DNA of 64,000 bases from the NCBI GenBank assembly GCA_949987565.1, contig OX465103.1:22192305-22256304 (forward strand), in the 5' to 3' direction. The DNA is from Luidia sarsii (Eukaryota > Echinodermata > Asteroidea > Paxillosida > Luidiidae). The position numbers and the translations under genes are program-made. Position 1 is the first letter of the stretch. Each line of letters begins with the position of its first letter. The notes under the pieces were generated by a model. It made no database searches and had not been told where the DNA came from. It saw only the letters and a list, made by a program, of their open reading frames with translations. This document shows, in pieces, positions 1 to 13,700 of this stretch.

Positions 1-928
1 TGTAGCAGGATCATATCCCCGACCAACCCTGGAATCTCACTTCATTTTGGACGTCTGTGAAATACGTTTGATCAAACAGATGATTCCCGAGTGTGTCTAT
101 ATTATGAGCAGCAGACGGCTGGTTTTTCAGGGAGGATCTGTAGCTTGTGAGAGTAGTTGATTGTTTTCTTCTTCCGTTTTCATACTTCTCTCTTTCCCCG
201 GAATATATCATCATGCAGTTGATCAGCGAAAGAACAAGTAAGTTCATTCTTCATTTGAAAGCAGAGTAGACATTGAGATTTGAAGGTTTTCATGGTGAGA
301 ATAGCAGGAGTGGGCCCTGATAGGTTTGCAGTGACACCATGCAATGTTCTCTTTTGTGAGTATGTGTGGTTCTGAAAAGAACCAGAGGAACTCAATGTCT
401 TAGAATTTCTAAGGGAACTAGAAACTTTGAGGTCTTAGAGTTGCTAGTGTATTAACTTGACTCTGCAGATCAAGGCAAAGCAAATATGAAATGATTTAGC
501 ATGATTTGCTCAGATTAGGATTATTTACTGTTTATACGTGGAATGGAATCACGTTTGATGTAAATTGATTGCACCACAAGGTTTTGAACTTCACTTTGAA
601 AACAAAGCAAGATTGTACTCAAATGTAGATCAAAGGTGACACAAGCTTACTTTTCACTCTAGAGCATTTCATAATATCTGTATCATTTGCGTCAGGATCC
701 AAACTGTGTTTCATTTTCCAAGTGATATTTCAGTTTCAAACTTGGTTGTACAGCAGCAAACAATATCCCATGACTTGGTCTTCCCCTGATGAGTGCCAGT
801 CTAGCGAGTTTCCATTTCACATTCCCACTTGAGATAAAACCAAAAAGCAGAGGCAGAGAGCTGCTTGCTGTCTGTTCTCCTGTTTTCCCTCCGGGAGTGT
901 GCACGGCAACAAGTACCCAGCTGCAATC
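1..928. other. Non-coding flank, no gene seen
   Basis: No exon with both convincing splice sites and protein-like composition is visible. The only structured item is a half copy of the hairpin repeat family near 320-430, listed separately. The first secure coding exon of gene 1 begins with an acceptor at 1467, so this stretch may be intron or 5' flank of that gene. Confidence 0.5.
320..430 (-). repeat. Half copy of fold-back repeat with histone-type hairpin
   Basis: On the minus strand, 368-383 reads GGTTCTTTTCAGAACC, a six-base-pair stem with a TTTC loop. It sits beside the family signature TGACACCATGCA. Relative to the 20.79 and 24.83 kb copies the third stem pair changed from C-G to T-A on both sides, so the hairpin is kept. 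Confidence 0.6.
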
Positions 929-1037
929 ATGGCCCCACCATACAGACACCGTGTCCATGTTCGGATTAGAATCCCTGTTGCCTTCAGACAGGCCTGGTCT
1001 CGCTGTGCTAAACCTTTACGGAGGTGGTTTAGGAAGA
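929..1037 (+). CDS. Candidate first coding exon of gene 1 (weak)
   Basis: An ATG at 929 in a good context (A at -3, G at +4) opens 36 codons rich in Arg and aromatic residues and ends at a GTGAGT donor. The donor leaves one base, the phase needed by the next exon at 1467. Composition is not strongly protein-like and there is no homology I can name. The true start could equally lie upstream of the window. Confidence 0.15.
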
Positions 1038-1466
1038 GTGAGTGTCTGTGTCTCGTCACCCTCTACCCCCAGAAAAGGAGAGTCGCAAAGTCATATCTTT
1101 GTTTGGAGTTTCCCTGTGTTTGAAAGTTACCGGTAACACGGAATTTGTTCCCAACTTTTACATCCTTGGAAACCCATTTGCTTTGACCCAATGAAAAATC
1201 TTTGCATTCTCAGAAGAAGAAAAAAAATGGCGACACCTTCACATTTTAGAATTAAAACTTTCCACTTCGTGAAGAACTCTCACAATTTAAAAAAAAAATA
1301 AAAATTTAACGTTCTCATTTTTTTGGAATGGGAAATTTCTTTACAAACTTTCAAACTATTTCACTCGAGGCTGAAAACACAGTAAATGTACATTGATGAT
1401 GCCGGTTGGTGAGATTGTGTTCGGGTCCACCTCAGCCTCTGTTTTTTTGCTCTCTCGTTGCCACAG

Positions 1467-1747
1467 CGACTCTCCAAGGTGATGCTCCAGGGTTGCTGGG
1501 CACGCCTGCGGCCACCACGACAACAACGACGACGATGATGACGACAACGGCCACCGAGACCACCCCCCAGACCCTGCCCTCGCCGGGGCGTGGCGGGGGC
1601 GGAGATGCCTCGGACTCGTCCGGAGGAGGGTCGGGCAACCTCAGGGACCCTCCCCGACCGGACTCCCTCAACCTGGAGGGGTGGTGCGTGGTGTCCCAGG
1701 CGGACCTCACTAAGGAGATGCTGCAGCATGTAAACATGCCGACTGAG
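1467..1747 (+). CDS. Gene 1 exon: poly-Thr / Gly-rich then helical segment
   Basis: The acceptor is a long pyrimidine tract ending CCACAG and the donor is GAG|GTAGGA. The exon enters with two bases of a split codon and leaves in phase 0. It encodes an ACG/ACA/ATG-rich Thr-Met run, a Gly/Ser/Pro linker, then [18 protein letters not shown], where low complexity gives way to a folded-looking helix. Confidence 0.75.
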
Positions 1748-4700
1748 GTAGGACATTTCTCTTCATTCAATGACGCAAACATGTTATATCTCCTCGACGC
1801 AAACAATACATCATGTTATCTAGACGATACAAGTTTCTCTTCCTCACACACACAAAAAAGACCCAAAAACCCAAACCTCTACTCCCTTGATGAGTTAATG
1901 ATTGGATTGCTATACTGCGGTTTGCATGGGCACTGACCAGGCAGCCTGTCTTTATCTTCCATCAGAAACTGTTTCTCACTTCTGTTATATTTTCTCTTTT
2001 TGTTTTAGCCATTTCAATTGCAATGCATTTGTGATCATTTTTGTGTAAAGAGCGCAGTAAAAATGTCTTGAATTATTATAATTATTGGTTGGGAAAATGA
2101 AACGGGGTTCAACCTTGACTATGCTTCAAGCTTCCAGCTTCCAGCCTGCCTCTAGACTTCCATTTCAAGCAGCCTGCCAATGGGCTCGTAGTTTGCAGTG
2201 GGTTGCCTGCCATTCTGAATTTAGATGGCTGGTGAAAATCCCTGCATGTAAATTCAGAAGGAGAGAGTTTGCTCCACTTTTTGGCAGTGTTTCCCTCTCA
2301 GTGTTGCTCTTCCAGTAAAAAGAATTTCTTTGTGAACACAAAAGGCAATGTGAAGTGTGCCTGTATTTTTTTCCCCAAGTGGCCTATAGTGCATTTAACT
2401 GGCAATTGCATTCGGTCACCTGACTTGGGTAGACAATGGGTTGGTTTGGATGACCCTGTCTACCAATTGCATTTGGTCACCTTACATGTACTGAGAATGT
2501 GGGTTGACAAAGGGTTGGTTTGCAATGACCCTATCTACCAACTGCATTTGGTCACCTTACAAATGTGGTTAGACAAAGGGTTGGTGGGTTTGCCAGTTGT
2601 TTTCAGTCACCTGTTATGGGTAGACAAAGGTGTGATGACCTGGCCTGTCTACTGATTGTATCCTGTCACCTAATTTGAGTAGACAAAAGGTTTGCATGTC
2701 ACATGCCCCCTAGGCCCAATGCTAGAATGTTTCCAACTTCAAATAAGTGTGTGCGCTAATGCCGTAACGTCCTAAAGATGCAAAGGGCTACGTGCCAATC
2801 TCCTTTGATGTTTGCGTTTTTTTCTGCATGCCCGGCAAATTGGTCTTAAAATAGCAACCATCAGCCGACATCCTTCCCAATTGTCTCTGTTCCCCAGTAC
2901 ACGTGCACATAAATCTCCCAGAGTTTTCCTCCGCGGGTCAAAAGTTCTCTAAAAGTCACAGCACATCCCCCCAAAGGGATGGTGTATATTTTTGTGGGAG
3001 GGTTTAGGGTGGGGGAGAGGCGTGGGACATCGAGGCTGTGGATGGATTCAGTTTCAGGCTAATTCAATTGTCCGGGTTAAGCAGACGACGTGAAGGTCAC
3101 TGGGGGGCTGACCCAAATAAAGCAGATGGGGATACGGGTTCATTAGAGGCTAGTTGGGCCGGGTGGGATTAGTAGTATACAACGGATACCAGCGATATGG
3201 GCCAGTCCACTGTCAGACGCACAGGTAGCCCTAAGAGCCCCAGTGCAATCTCTGTACAACAAAATGATGTGTCAAGACTCAAGATGGCCGTGTTTGTTCA
3301 GACTGATAAATGATAACAACTTGGGAATAGCACTTAAAGATTCACCAGTTGGAGAAGTGCATAAGCTACATGTATTCGTACCATAAGCTACTCCATCAGA
3401 TGCATTTAATCTGAGCAGTTGTTGCTACGGAAGCGTCTATAGACACTCTTTTCAACTGCCTCATCTTTAACCACTATCCTGAGAAGTTGTTAAATTGAGA
3501 TATACAAAAATGTTGCAAACTGCTTACTGACTAAAATTACCAAAATGCAAATCTTAAAATTTAGTGGGCCTGATGACGTTTCGATCCTAGCAGGATCCTG
3601 CCTTTGAGAAAGGTCCTGCTAGGATTGAAACGTCAGGCCCACTAAATTTTAAGATAGTTTAATTGTCAATGCTCATAATCTATTCATGTTTATCTCAAGG
3701 TATTTCTATTCAGTTACAGAGTCTGTGAAATTGTAGTAGTATCATGAAATACCACCTTTGGAGAATTGGATAAAATTAATTGTGTCACTTTCACTCATGC
3801 TATGAATTTTTAAAGCAAAATAAAGTAAACAAATAAAGGGGAAAATGATCATGGGAAACAATTTTGGAAAATGGCAAAGAAAAACCTTGACTGGACCGGA
3901 ACTTGAACCCCAGACTTCTGGTTCGTTTAAGTTGTGAAAGTAAGAGAGTAATAAGGGGAACCATGTCTGCATCTCTGACTGTCTGACATGGTTCTCTTAA
4001 TCTGTCATCTACTTGTACAAGCGTGGGCCATCAATTGCCCTAAGTTGTCGAATACATTCGTTGTTAGTCTTTTTCCTTCTGATTGATCGTGAGATGTGAT
4101 TTGACAGTTTGTTTTGTCGATGCACTGACATATCGAATGCTTGTAGTGATGACACCATGTAATGCGTAATCTCCTCCACGAATGGGTGTGGTGCTGAGAA
4201 GTGCTGATATCAGATAACTCAAGTTATTTAAAGTAGCTGGCTCTTCTCAGAGCTACTTCTGAAAGATATTAGGCACATGGTGTCGCCGCAAGCATTCTAC
4301 ATACACTGTATTGGTTTGTGCACAACTATAGTAGAATTGGAACTAGTATGAGTCATGCATGTCACAGAGGGTCCAATGCAAGCAGATGAGATGGAAAGAA
4401 TGAAAATGGTGCAGTCCATTCTTCTTAAGAGTAAGCTGGTTGGGTAGTAAAAACAAATGTACTGACACTTCAAGCACGCGTGGTAAAGGTGCACATGCCA
4501 CAGCCTGCTGCCACAGTCATTTCCGTCAATTTGGCCGTGATGTCTGAAAGAAGAAGGGGAAGAAAGGACACCCCCCCCCCTCATCAAAGGAAGGAACCAT
4601 TATGACTAGAGGCTGTAATCCACTGTCCTTGAAAGTCTTTGTGCCAATTCATGGAACCTGTCGGACTTGTAACATGACAGGAAGTCGCATATATAATTGT

Positions 4701-7700
4701 ACGAGGAACACAGGAAATGCACCAATGTTGTCTTGGGGGGGGGGGGGGTGGTTCACTTTCACTTTTGGTTCCAATAGATTTGGTTCCAATGCTTACCTTT
4801 GCTTTTTGAATGACCATTAGTTTGTTTGGAATCAAAACAAACAAAGGAAGGACAGATATGTCATGTGTGTACGTGGACAAGTTGGACTTCTTCAAAATCC
4901 TTTCTTTTTAATTGATTTTTGTTTTAACAAACAGAGGGAAGGAAAGCTATGAAGCAGAAGTTCAGTCAAAGAACAGTAGACTGAGCCAGGATTTGGAAAC
5001 TGGCCTCTGATACCACCTGAGCTGTCCAGCCCTTAGGAGAAGGAGAGGGGGGGGGGATCTTCCAGTCAACTACATGTACCTTTACTCTCTTTTGGTTGGC
5101 ACCAGTCAGAAGCATCCAGCCATTGACTACTGTTGTTTATCTCTGGGTATGACGCCCTGTTTCCATCAAATGCAAGCAACATCCAGTTGTAATACTGTCC
5201 ATAGAACCATAGTCAATAGACAGACAATAGCGGGCGCCAGACTGTCATTCCATGCAAGCAATCTTAAAATTATGGGCAAAAGTAAAGATGCATGTATAGT
5301 ATAGAAAAGCCCCATACATGTACATGTGACGGTGTCGCTGTGCAGTATCATAGATCCGTGGGCAAATTTGAATGCGTGTAATCATGGTCATGTCATGTGA
5401 ATGCAAATTGTATTGCTGTGTTCTGTACTTCCTCCCATAGTTTGACACTAGTCCGGTCCTCCATACCGTCCTGATATTGTTTCAAATAGACACTGTCCGA
5501 TTTTTGAATGTAGGTAATATACATGTACATGTATGTCTATGATAGAAACTGGATGGCTCGGGTGATACAGTACTGGTACAAATACAATACAGTCTAAAGT
5601 ATGAGAGTGGAATGTTTTGGTCCTCATCCTCCTTATCATCATCACCATTCTTATCTGTACCAGTCATCATCATCACTCATCTGGGTCCAAGCAGAAGTAT
5701 GTGCTCTGCCTCAAGTTTCTGATATCTTGGGGATATTGTCTGTAGGGTAGGTGATTGCCCCTCTACCTCTATTTGGATGACCAACTGGATGGAATCCAGA
5801 AGACTCTCTTGGAAAGTAGTCAATAGTTGGTATGGATTCTGCAAACTAGGCGCAGCCATCTTTGAGTATTGCGATATAGTTCTTATTCAGTGATATGCCT
5901 TTCTCAGAGGTTGTTTGCCTTTGAGAAAGTTGAAGCTTCCATTGGCATCTTGCATCACGGTCTGTCTCGCCCCTCACCCCAACCCCCCCCTTAACTCTTG
6001 CATGGACGTCATCTGAATTTCCCACAAAATGTCAAAGTCTCAGCAGTGCTTGCAATGGAACAGATTCTAAAAAAAATATAAAAATTGCTGGCTCACTGGG
6101 TGAGTGTGATTCAGCCGTCGCTACGCTGGGGATGCTGAGGTCAGGATGCAACCAGCAGCCGACAGTCATAGGCTGACATGAGGAGGAGGAGGAGGAGGAG
6201 GAGAGCCTTTCAGACTGTGCCAATGAGCCAAGGCAGTCCGGGGGCCCATTTCATAGAGCCGCTTATTATAGCTCCAAACCTTGCATCAAACCCTAGCCAC
6301 ACTGGAGGGGGAGTGAGCCGGAATGCCAACAGATTTATTAGAAATTATTGAAATTATTTGCACGTTCCTAGGTAATGCAGTCAAGTGTTCTGACTGCATT
6401 CCAACATCATTCTAAGGCCCTTTTCCAAATCCTGTCTTAAAGCCGCTTCACACGAGAGCTATCTGCTGAGCAAAAGTTCTCTCGAGGCCATTAACTCAGC
6501 ACGTAGCTCACCATGTGTGCTGAATTGTTTGGTGAGATTTCTGCCTCTTGAGGCCGTGAGACCAATATCTGTCCTGTTTGATTTTGGCAACCACGTGGAC
6601 ATAGCTCAAGTTGCCGCACACGGTGAGTTTTCATCCACGAGAGGCGAACAAAATCAAACAGGATAGATATTGGTCTCACAGCCTCTTGAGGTAGAAAACT
6701 CACCAAAAGTTCAGCGTACACGGTGAGCTACGTGCTGAGCTAACGACCTCGAGAGACTTCTTGCTCAACAGATAGCTCTCATGTGCGGCAGCCTTTAGAC
6801 TTTGGCTCTGGCTTCGTCTCCGTTTATCCAAAAGCTAAAAAACACAGGTTGGAGTGCTTTGCTGAACTTGAAGCTTTGGATTCCTTTTTTGGAGACGCTG
6901 TATACCATTCAAATAAGGGAGGCAGAGGCCTCCCATTTTCATGCCTTATACTTTAAACTGGATGAAAGAAATGGAGGCGAAGCCGGAGCCTGAGCCTAAG
7001 CCGGGTTTTAGAAAAAAGAGGGCCTAGATACTTCTACTGAGTTCCAGCTCCATTTGATGAGCTGCATTCAAAGGGCAATACATGCATCGGGAATGGGCAA
7101 GAATCATTTGAGGCAGGTTTGAAGCACATTCCAGGATTTCATTCTGGTTGATTTTGCGTGATTCCTGCAGAGTCAGAATAAGTGTGACAGAGCCTTATAT
7201 GCACAAAAAGTCTTGATTTATTAGATCGCCATGTCAATTCAAACCTCACTTTTGTCTCATGATGCTAAGTAAAGAATTGCCAAGAATTGGTGGGTTTTTT
7301 TTGCCAAGCCTTTTCATGCTTTTAAAAGCAAATTTTGGTACTTAAAGGCCCAATACAACATTGGTTGAGGTCAAAGAATAGCGTCCATACGTTGTCTGAT
7401 CCAACATTTGCATGAAATAGCACACCTGTGAAAATTTCAGCTCAATCCGCCAACCGAGTCTCGAGAAAATTGTGAAAACCGCTTCATTTGTTTCGCGAAA
7501 ATGCAGTATTCAACACCGTACTGTTCCAAAAAATAGTTTAGATCTCGGTGAGACGTAAACTATTTCTTTATTCTCTTTTTCCCAAAATACAACATTTTAG
7601 GCAGAAATATTTCAGTGCGAGGTTTCAACTATAACCATTCTGTATAAGTTTCAAGTAAATCTGTGAACATTTCTGTTTTTCGATCCTACCAATGTTGTGT

Positions 7701-10700
7701 AGGGGCTTTAAGCAGCTCTATGGAATTGGCTCTCTGGCCATTTGGCCCCTGGGTTGCTGTTGCAAGTCAAGTGTGTCCTGCTAATGTTTCATTTTTGTTC
7801 ACCTCTGTACCACAGATTGCCAGCTTGGCAGCATCCTATCTGACTAGACAGTTATTCTCAATACTGGAAGGTGCCCTGGATCCATCGATAGTAGACCAGA
7901 TCTACAAGGCTCTTCAGGTACGATTGGCTTTGGTCTTAAAGCCACTTTGTTTTGCTAACATGTGAAGGTTTTTCACTGGAATGCTGTGACACCATACATT
8001 CTAAAGGCCGCCGCACACGAGAGCTATCTGCTGAGCAAAAATTCTCTCGAGGTCGTTAGCTCAGCACGTAGCTCACCGTGTGTGCTGAACTTTTGGTGAG
8101 ATTTCTGCCTCAAGAGACCATAAGACCAATATCTATCCTGTTTGATTTATTTTCGCCTCTCGTGGATGAAAACTCATCGTGTGCGGCAACTTGAGCTACT
8201 TGCTGAGCACAAAAATCACAACTGGCCAATGAAAGCACACGCTCTGTTCACGTGATGGCTTCCAAAAATATTTTTTTTGTGCTCAGCACGTACCTCAAGT
8301 TGCCGTACACGATGAATTTTCATCCAGGAGAGGCGAAAAGAATCAAACAGGATAGATATTGGTCTCACGGCCTCTTGAGGCAGAAATTTCACCAAAAGTT
8401 CAGCGCACACAAGAGCTACGTGCTGAGCTAACGACCTCGAGAGAAGTTTTGCTCAGCAGATAGCTCTCGTGTGTTTTGCGGCCTTAAGTCATTTCAACGT
8501 TTTGGGCAGACTGCAGAATTCCAACTATCTTCGGTGCTAATTATATGCTGTGTGGAGAGCATCGGAGCACAGAGGATTCAGGGCGTAATCAGCTTGATAA
8601 TCTGGTTCCATCAACAACAATTACCAACCCTCTGGCAACAGCCCCCCTTCCTCAAAATAGATTGTGACTTGTCATCATCTGATGAGAAGTTTATCCACTG
8701 GTTTGCTTTTGGACAGAGGATGGCAGGGGAGGGGAAGGGGAGGATGGAGAGTATGCCTTCTACCCAGGGTCCCGGAAGGACTATGACTGGCCTGGGGTGC
8801 CCATCCCATGGCATTGTGGATACTCGCATTAGTGGCGTTAATATCAACGGTGCCCTCCTATGCTAATCCTCAAATTCAGTCTGCCATTGTTTATGCACAC
8901 TTCATGCACATTCCTTACTTCATTGGCGCTCTGTATATTATTTGTTTTAGCTCTAGTTTTTCACTACTTTTCTTCAGTTAAATTCATTTTTTTTCATAGG
9001 TTCTTGTCTTTGAAACAGATCCTGCTAGGATTGGAATGTCAGGCCCTTATTTAAAGACTAGCTGACTATTTGGGAAGGCCACCATCTAAGGGCTGGATAG
9101 CTCAGATGGAAGAGCACTGGTCTCGGGTTCAAGTCAAAGTTTTCTTTGCCAATTTTTTTCAAATAGATATTTCAGGTCATTTGATTGGCAGTTGGCATCT
9201 GTTTGCAGTATATTACAATGGCGTCCCTACATATGGCGTCACTTACTCTGGAGCACTGGCATATAAAGACCAGTGTTACTGAGGATGGGCGAGGCATTTT
9301 ACTTTCAACTCTGGCGGGCGACAATCTTTAGTTTGTATAAGTTGCTACAAGGACTTCATCGTAGCTGGTTTATGTTGTATAAGTTTATCGTCTCCCGTCA
9401 GCTCTTTTCTTGGAGGTTCAAGTTATGTAAGTTATGTTTAATATTTATTTATTTTTGGTTGAATATCCTGGGGCCAGTCTCACCTCCTTTCTTGTCCATT
9501 TGATTTAATTATAGATTTCACATTTTGGAAACTCAGTTATTGCCTGTTTTGAAATTTCTTTCTTGCGTTTGTCTGGCTTTGTTTGGCTCCCCAAAACAGG
9601 GACCCGTTACAATATGCAACATGGAAAACGAACAGAGATGCCAGAAAGGAAAAGATCATGAGAGCTCCACATCCCAGCCTGGTTTAGCAGCCTACATCCC
9701 CTGTCCCCACTGTAACAGATATTTCAGGGCGAAGATTGGCTTGTCCATCCCCCCCCCCTCAGTGATCTGAAGTCATGTAAAGCATAACTTTTGAAAGAAC
9801 TACCTCATGTATTCATCTTACGTAGGAAATGCAAGGTAAAAAAAACTTCTCATGATTTTTTTTTTTATATATATTTTTTTATTTGCACTTTGTTCCCTCT
9901 TCTCACCTCAGGAGGTGAATGAACATGACGAGGACATCTGCCGAAACTTCCTCAGGGAGCTGAACGATGAGATGGAACCCGAAGGGCGCCCCCACTCATA
10001 CATGGGCAACGACAACGACAATCGGCAGTTGCCAGACGAGGTCGAGAGGCAGTGCCAGCGCTCTGTTGTCAAGGTGATGCTTGAATTCCTCAGATTCTCA
10101 CCGGTAAGTCGGGGAAAGATGCCATGAATGGCTATTATTTTTCAATGAGGTTTTGTCCTTGCTCAACATGATAAACACTGAATGCTCAGTGCTTTGCCCG
10201 GTGCCTGATAAAAAACATTTCAGGCCGCTCGGGTGTGATTCGAACCCACGATTCCCGAATTCTAGTACAGACGTCTTAATCACTGGACCACCGAGATGGT
10301 CGAGGTAATGTGGTGGATTCGAATAATGTATAGCGGCGGGTACCGCGTTGCATCATAGCATGATGTTTGCGTCGAGGAGAGGAGAATGTAATTCAATCAG
10401 ATTTTGCCTCACGTCGAGCAAGGCCAAAACCTCTTTAAATTACATTCTCCTCAATGCAAACATCATGTTATTTCTATGGGGCTATTATTTTTCATATTAA
10501 ATTGATAAAAAAGCAAAGACAATTGGACTCGGCAACACTGATGAGAGCACAGACAGGCCAAGGAGGTATATTGTACCATAACATTAGACTCCACAGAAAC
10601 TGAAGAATGATTCCACGGTTGAGTGAAGAACTCAAGTGAGCTTTAAGTCAAAGGGAAGAAAATTGTCTGCGATTTGACTGGTCCAGGATTTGACACAGAG

Positions 10701-13700
10701 ACGTTTGACTGAATGTACTTGGGCTTCCACTACCTATACTGTCCCTTGGTGGTGGTGGTGGTGGTGGTGGTGGTGGTGGTGGTGGTGGTGGTGGTGGTGG
10801 TGGTGGTGGTGGTGATGGGTGTGGTAGTGATGCTGGTGGTGGTGGTGGTGGTGGTGGTGGTGGTGGTGGTGGTGGTGATGGGTGCGGTAGTGATGGTGGT
10901 GGTGGTGGTGGTGGTGGTGGTGGTGATGGTGGTGGTGATGGGTGTGGTAGTGATGCTGGTGGTGGTGGTGGTGGTGGTGGTGGTGGTGGTGGTGGTGGTG
11001 ATGGGTGTGGTAGTGATGCTGGTGGTGGTGGTGGTGGTGGTGGTGGTGGTGGTGGTGGTGGTGGTGGTGGTGGTAGTGGTGGTGGTGGTGGTGGTGGTGG
11101 TGGTGGTGGTGGTGGTGGTGGTGATGGGTGTGGTAGTGATGCTGGTGGTGGTGGTGGTGGTGGTGGTGGTGGTGGTGGTGATGGGTGTGGTAGTGATGCT
11201 GGTGGTGGTGGTGGTGGTGGTGGTGGTGGTGGTGGTGATGGGTGCGGTAGTGATGCTGGTGGTGGTGGTGGTGGTGGTGGTGGTGGTGGTGGTGGTGGTG
11301 GTGGTGGTGGTGATGGGTGTGGTAGTGATGCTGGTGGTGGTGGTGGTGGTGGTGGTGGTGGTGGTGGTGGTGGTGGTGGTGGTGGTGGTGGTGGTGGTGG
11401 TGGTGATGGGTGTGGTAGTGATGCTGGTGGTGGTGGTGGTGGTGGTGGTGGTGGTGATGGGTGCGGTAGTGATGGTGGTGGTGGTGGTGGTGGTGGTGGT
11501 GGTGGTGGTGGTGGTGGTGGTGGTGGTGATGGGTGTGGTAGTGATGCTGGTGGTGGTGGTGGTGGTGGTGGTGGTGGTGATGGGTGCGGTAGTGATGGTG
11601 GTAGTGGTGGTGGTGGTGGTGGTGGTGGTGGTGGTGGTGGTGGTGGTGGTGGTGGTAGTGGTGGTGCTGGTGGTGGTGGTGGTGGTGGTGGTGGTGGTGA
11701 TGGGTGTGGTAGTGATGCTGGTGGTGGTGGTGGTGGTGGTGGTGGTGGTGGTGGTGGTGGTGGTGGTGGTGGTGGTGGTGGTGGTGGTGATGGGTGTGGT
11801 AGTGATGCTGGTGGTGGTGGTGGTGGTGGTGGTGGTGGTGATGGGTGCGGTAGTGATGGTGGTGGTGGTGGTGGTGGTGGTGGTGGTGGTGATGGTGGTG
11901 GTGACGGGTGTGGTAGTGATGCTGGTGGTGGTGGTGGTGGTGGTGGTGGTGGTGGTGGTGGTGGTGATGGGTGCGGTAGTGATGGTGGTGGTGGTGGTGG
12001 TGGTGGTGGTGGTGGTGGTGGTGATGGGTGCGGTAGTGATGGTGGTGGTGGTGGTGGTGGTGGTGGTGGTGGTGGTGGTGATGGGTGCGGTAGTGATGGT
12101 GGTGGTGGTGGTGGTGGTGGTGGTGGTGGTGGTGGTGGTGGTAGTGGGGGGGGGGGGGGGCTTTCCAAAAAGTCAACTATCTTTACTGGGGTGGGGGCAC
12201 CAGTCAGAACCATTTAACTGTTACATGTGACTGCTGTATCTCTGCAGTGTTTGAACCCTGGCCTCTGGTTTAATCATGGAGGTCCCTTCTTCCTCGATCG
12301 TTTAATTTACCAGGTCTAACCATGTTCTTGTTTTTTTCATACGATGGAATCACTTTTCTTACCATCCCACATTTGAGCCCATTTGTGGCATTATTTTGGA
12401 AACATGTGTGTGAGTGGGGGGGGGGAGAGGGAAGTCTCCGCTTTCCTGTCAGCATCGGAGGATGTCGGGTGACTCAAACAATTACCCAGGTTTGAGGAAC
12501 AGGCAACCTGGTTTTTCCCACATTCAGGGAATTTGGAAGGTTTGCCTCTGACAGCTGTCCTGTTCTCCAGCTCTGACGGTCAGCAAGAACCAAGTGGGTC
12601 TACGCGTATGTGAGGATGGGCAAATCCTTTATCAAATGGCATTCTCATGGATGCTAATCATGACTTATAGATGGTAGTTAGATACCAAGGCTTCACTCTT
12701 ACTCTGTTTTTTGGTGGGCCTTTTATAATTAGGCCGGTCAGTTTGTGACTTGCTGGCCTACATGTACATGTAAGTGGAAAATTCATCAGCCAGAATTCAA
12801 TGCAAGAGTACTAATGAGTGCATGTGTGAGTACTTGGCCATTGAGTACATGTGTGACTGTGAGTAGCACGTGTCAATTGAGTACTACACATATGACTTCT
12901 TGGCTATGAGTGTGAGTGCTTGCCCATGAGTACAAATTATCGAGTGCTTGGCCATGAGTATGAGTTAGACCCCAATGCCACAACTTCTAGTACAGTGTAG
13001 TATGAGACCAAGTACATGTATAGACACATGTGTTCGAGTATCAGTACAAGGTACAAGTTTGAATGACTTTTTGCCAACAAGAGTTTAAAAACTGAAAGAA
13101 AAAACACCAATCCATAATGCAATTACACACACAGATTATCAGGTGACACCTGTTAAACCAGACAGCAAAGTTTGTACTGGAGGGACTGCTTTTCTTTTCC
13201 CATACAATTACAAGGGGATTGGAGCGTGATTTGTCGCTGCCTCGATGACACATTTTCCTCGACTCTGAGTAAGAGGAAGGGATTGAAATCCATGCCATGC
13301 CAACCGGCTGCTTCTTGGCTTTCGGATATGAAGAAAGCTTCTGTGTGCTATCCCCCGCCTCTCTCTGCCTCTCTCCCCCCTCCCATCCCCTCCCATCCCC
13401 TCCCATCCCCTCCCATCCCACCTTGTCTCGCCTTGCCTCACCTCGCCTCGCCTCCCCCCACCTGCCCTCTCTTTCCCTCTTCCCCTCCCCTCCCTCCCTC
13501 TCCATCGCCTCCTCTTTCTCTCATGCCTCCCCTCCGGCTCCCTCCCCTAGGTTATGTCCAAGTAGATGTCATTGCCAGATCCGTCGAAGAAAGTTGTAGG
13601 AATGCATCCAGGATCCTCGTCTTAACACACTATAGAGAGGCCAGTTAGGAAGCTTTGGCGTTCTACTTCTGCCTGTCAACCCCCTCAAACTCTCCTCCCC

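Noticed and set aside
3560..3600. Hammerhead ribozyme (CTGATGA next to GTTTCG)
   Set aside because: The CTGATGA arises from a two-to-three base insertion in one tail copy and lacks a stem II followed by GAAA.
9092..9140. Functional tRNA gene
   Set aside because: A and B boxes are present but the cloverleaf is not formed, and the same body recurs about ten times, so it is a SINE.
10190..10310. tRNA gene on the minus strand
   Set aside because: The B-box is good but acceptor and anticodon stems do not pair, and a diverged second copy at 24.4 kb shows it is repetitive.
10648..12230. Three open frames of about 480-520 codons, poly-Pro, poly-Val and poly-His, on both strands
   Set aside because: They are produced by the GGT satellite; composition is fully explained by the repeat and no splice site or start context supports them.
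13041..13648. Overlapping frames of 100-158 codons on both strands
   Set aside because: Driven by the CCCATCCCCT/CTCGCC polypyrimidine tract; no splice phase links to gene 1 neighbours.
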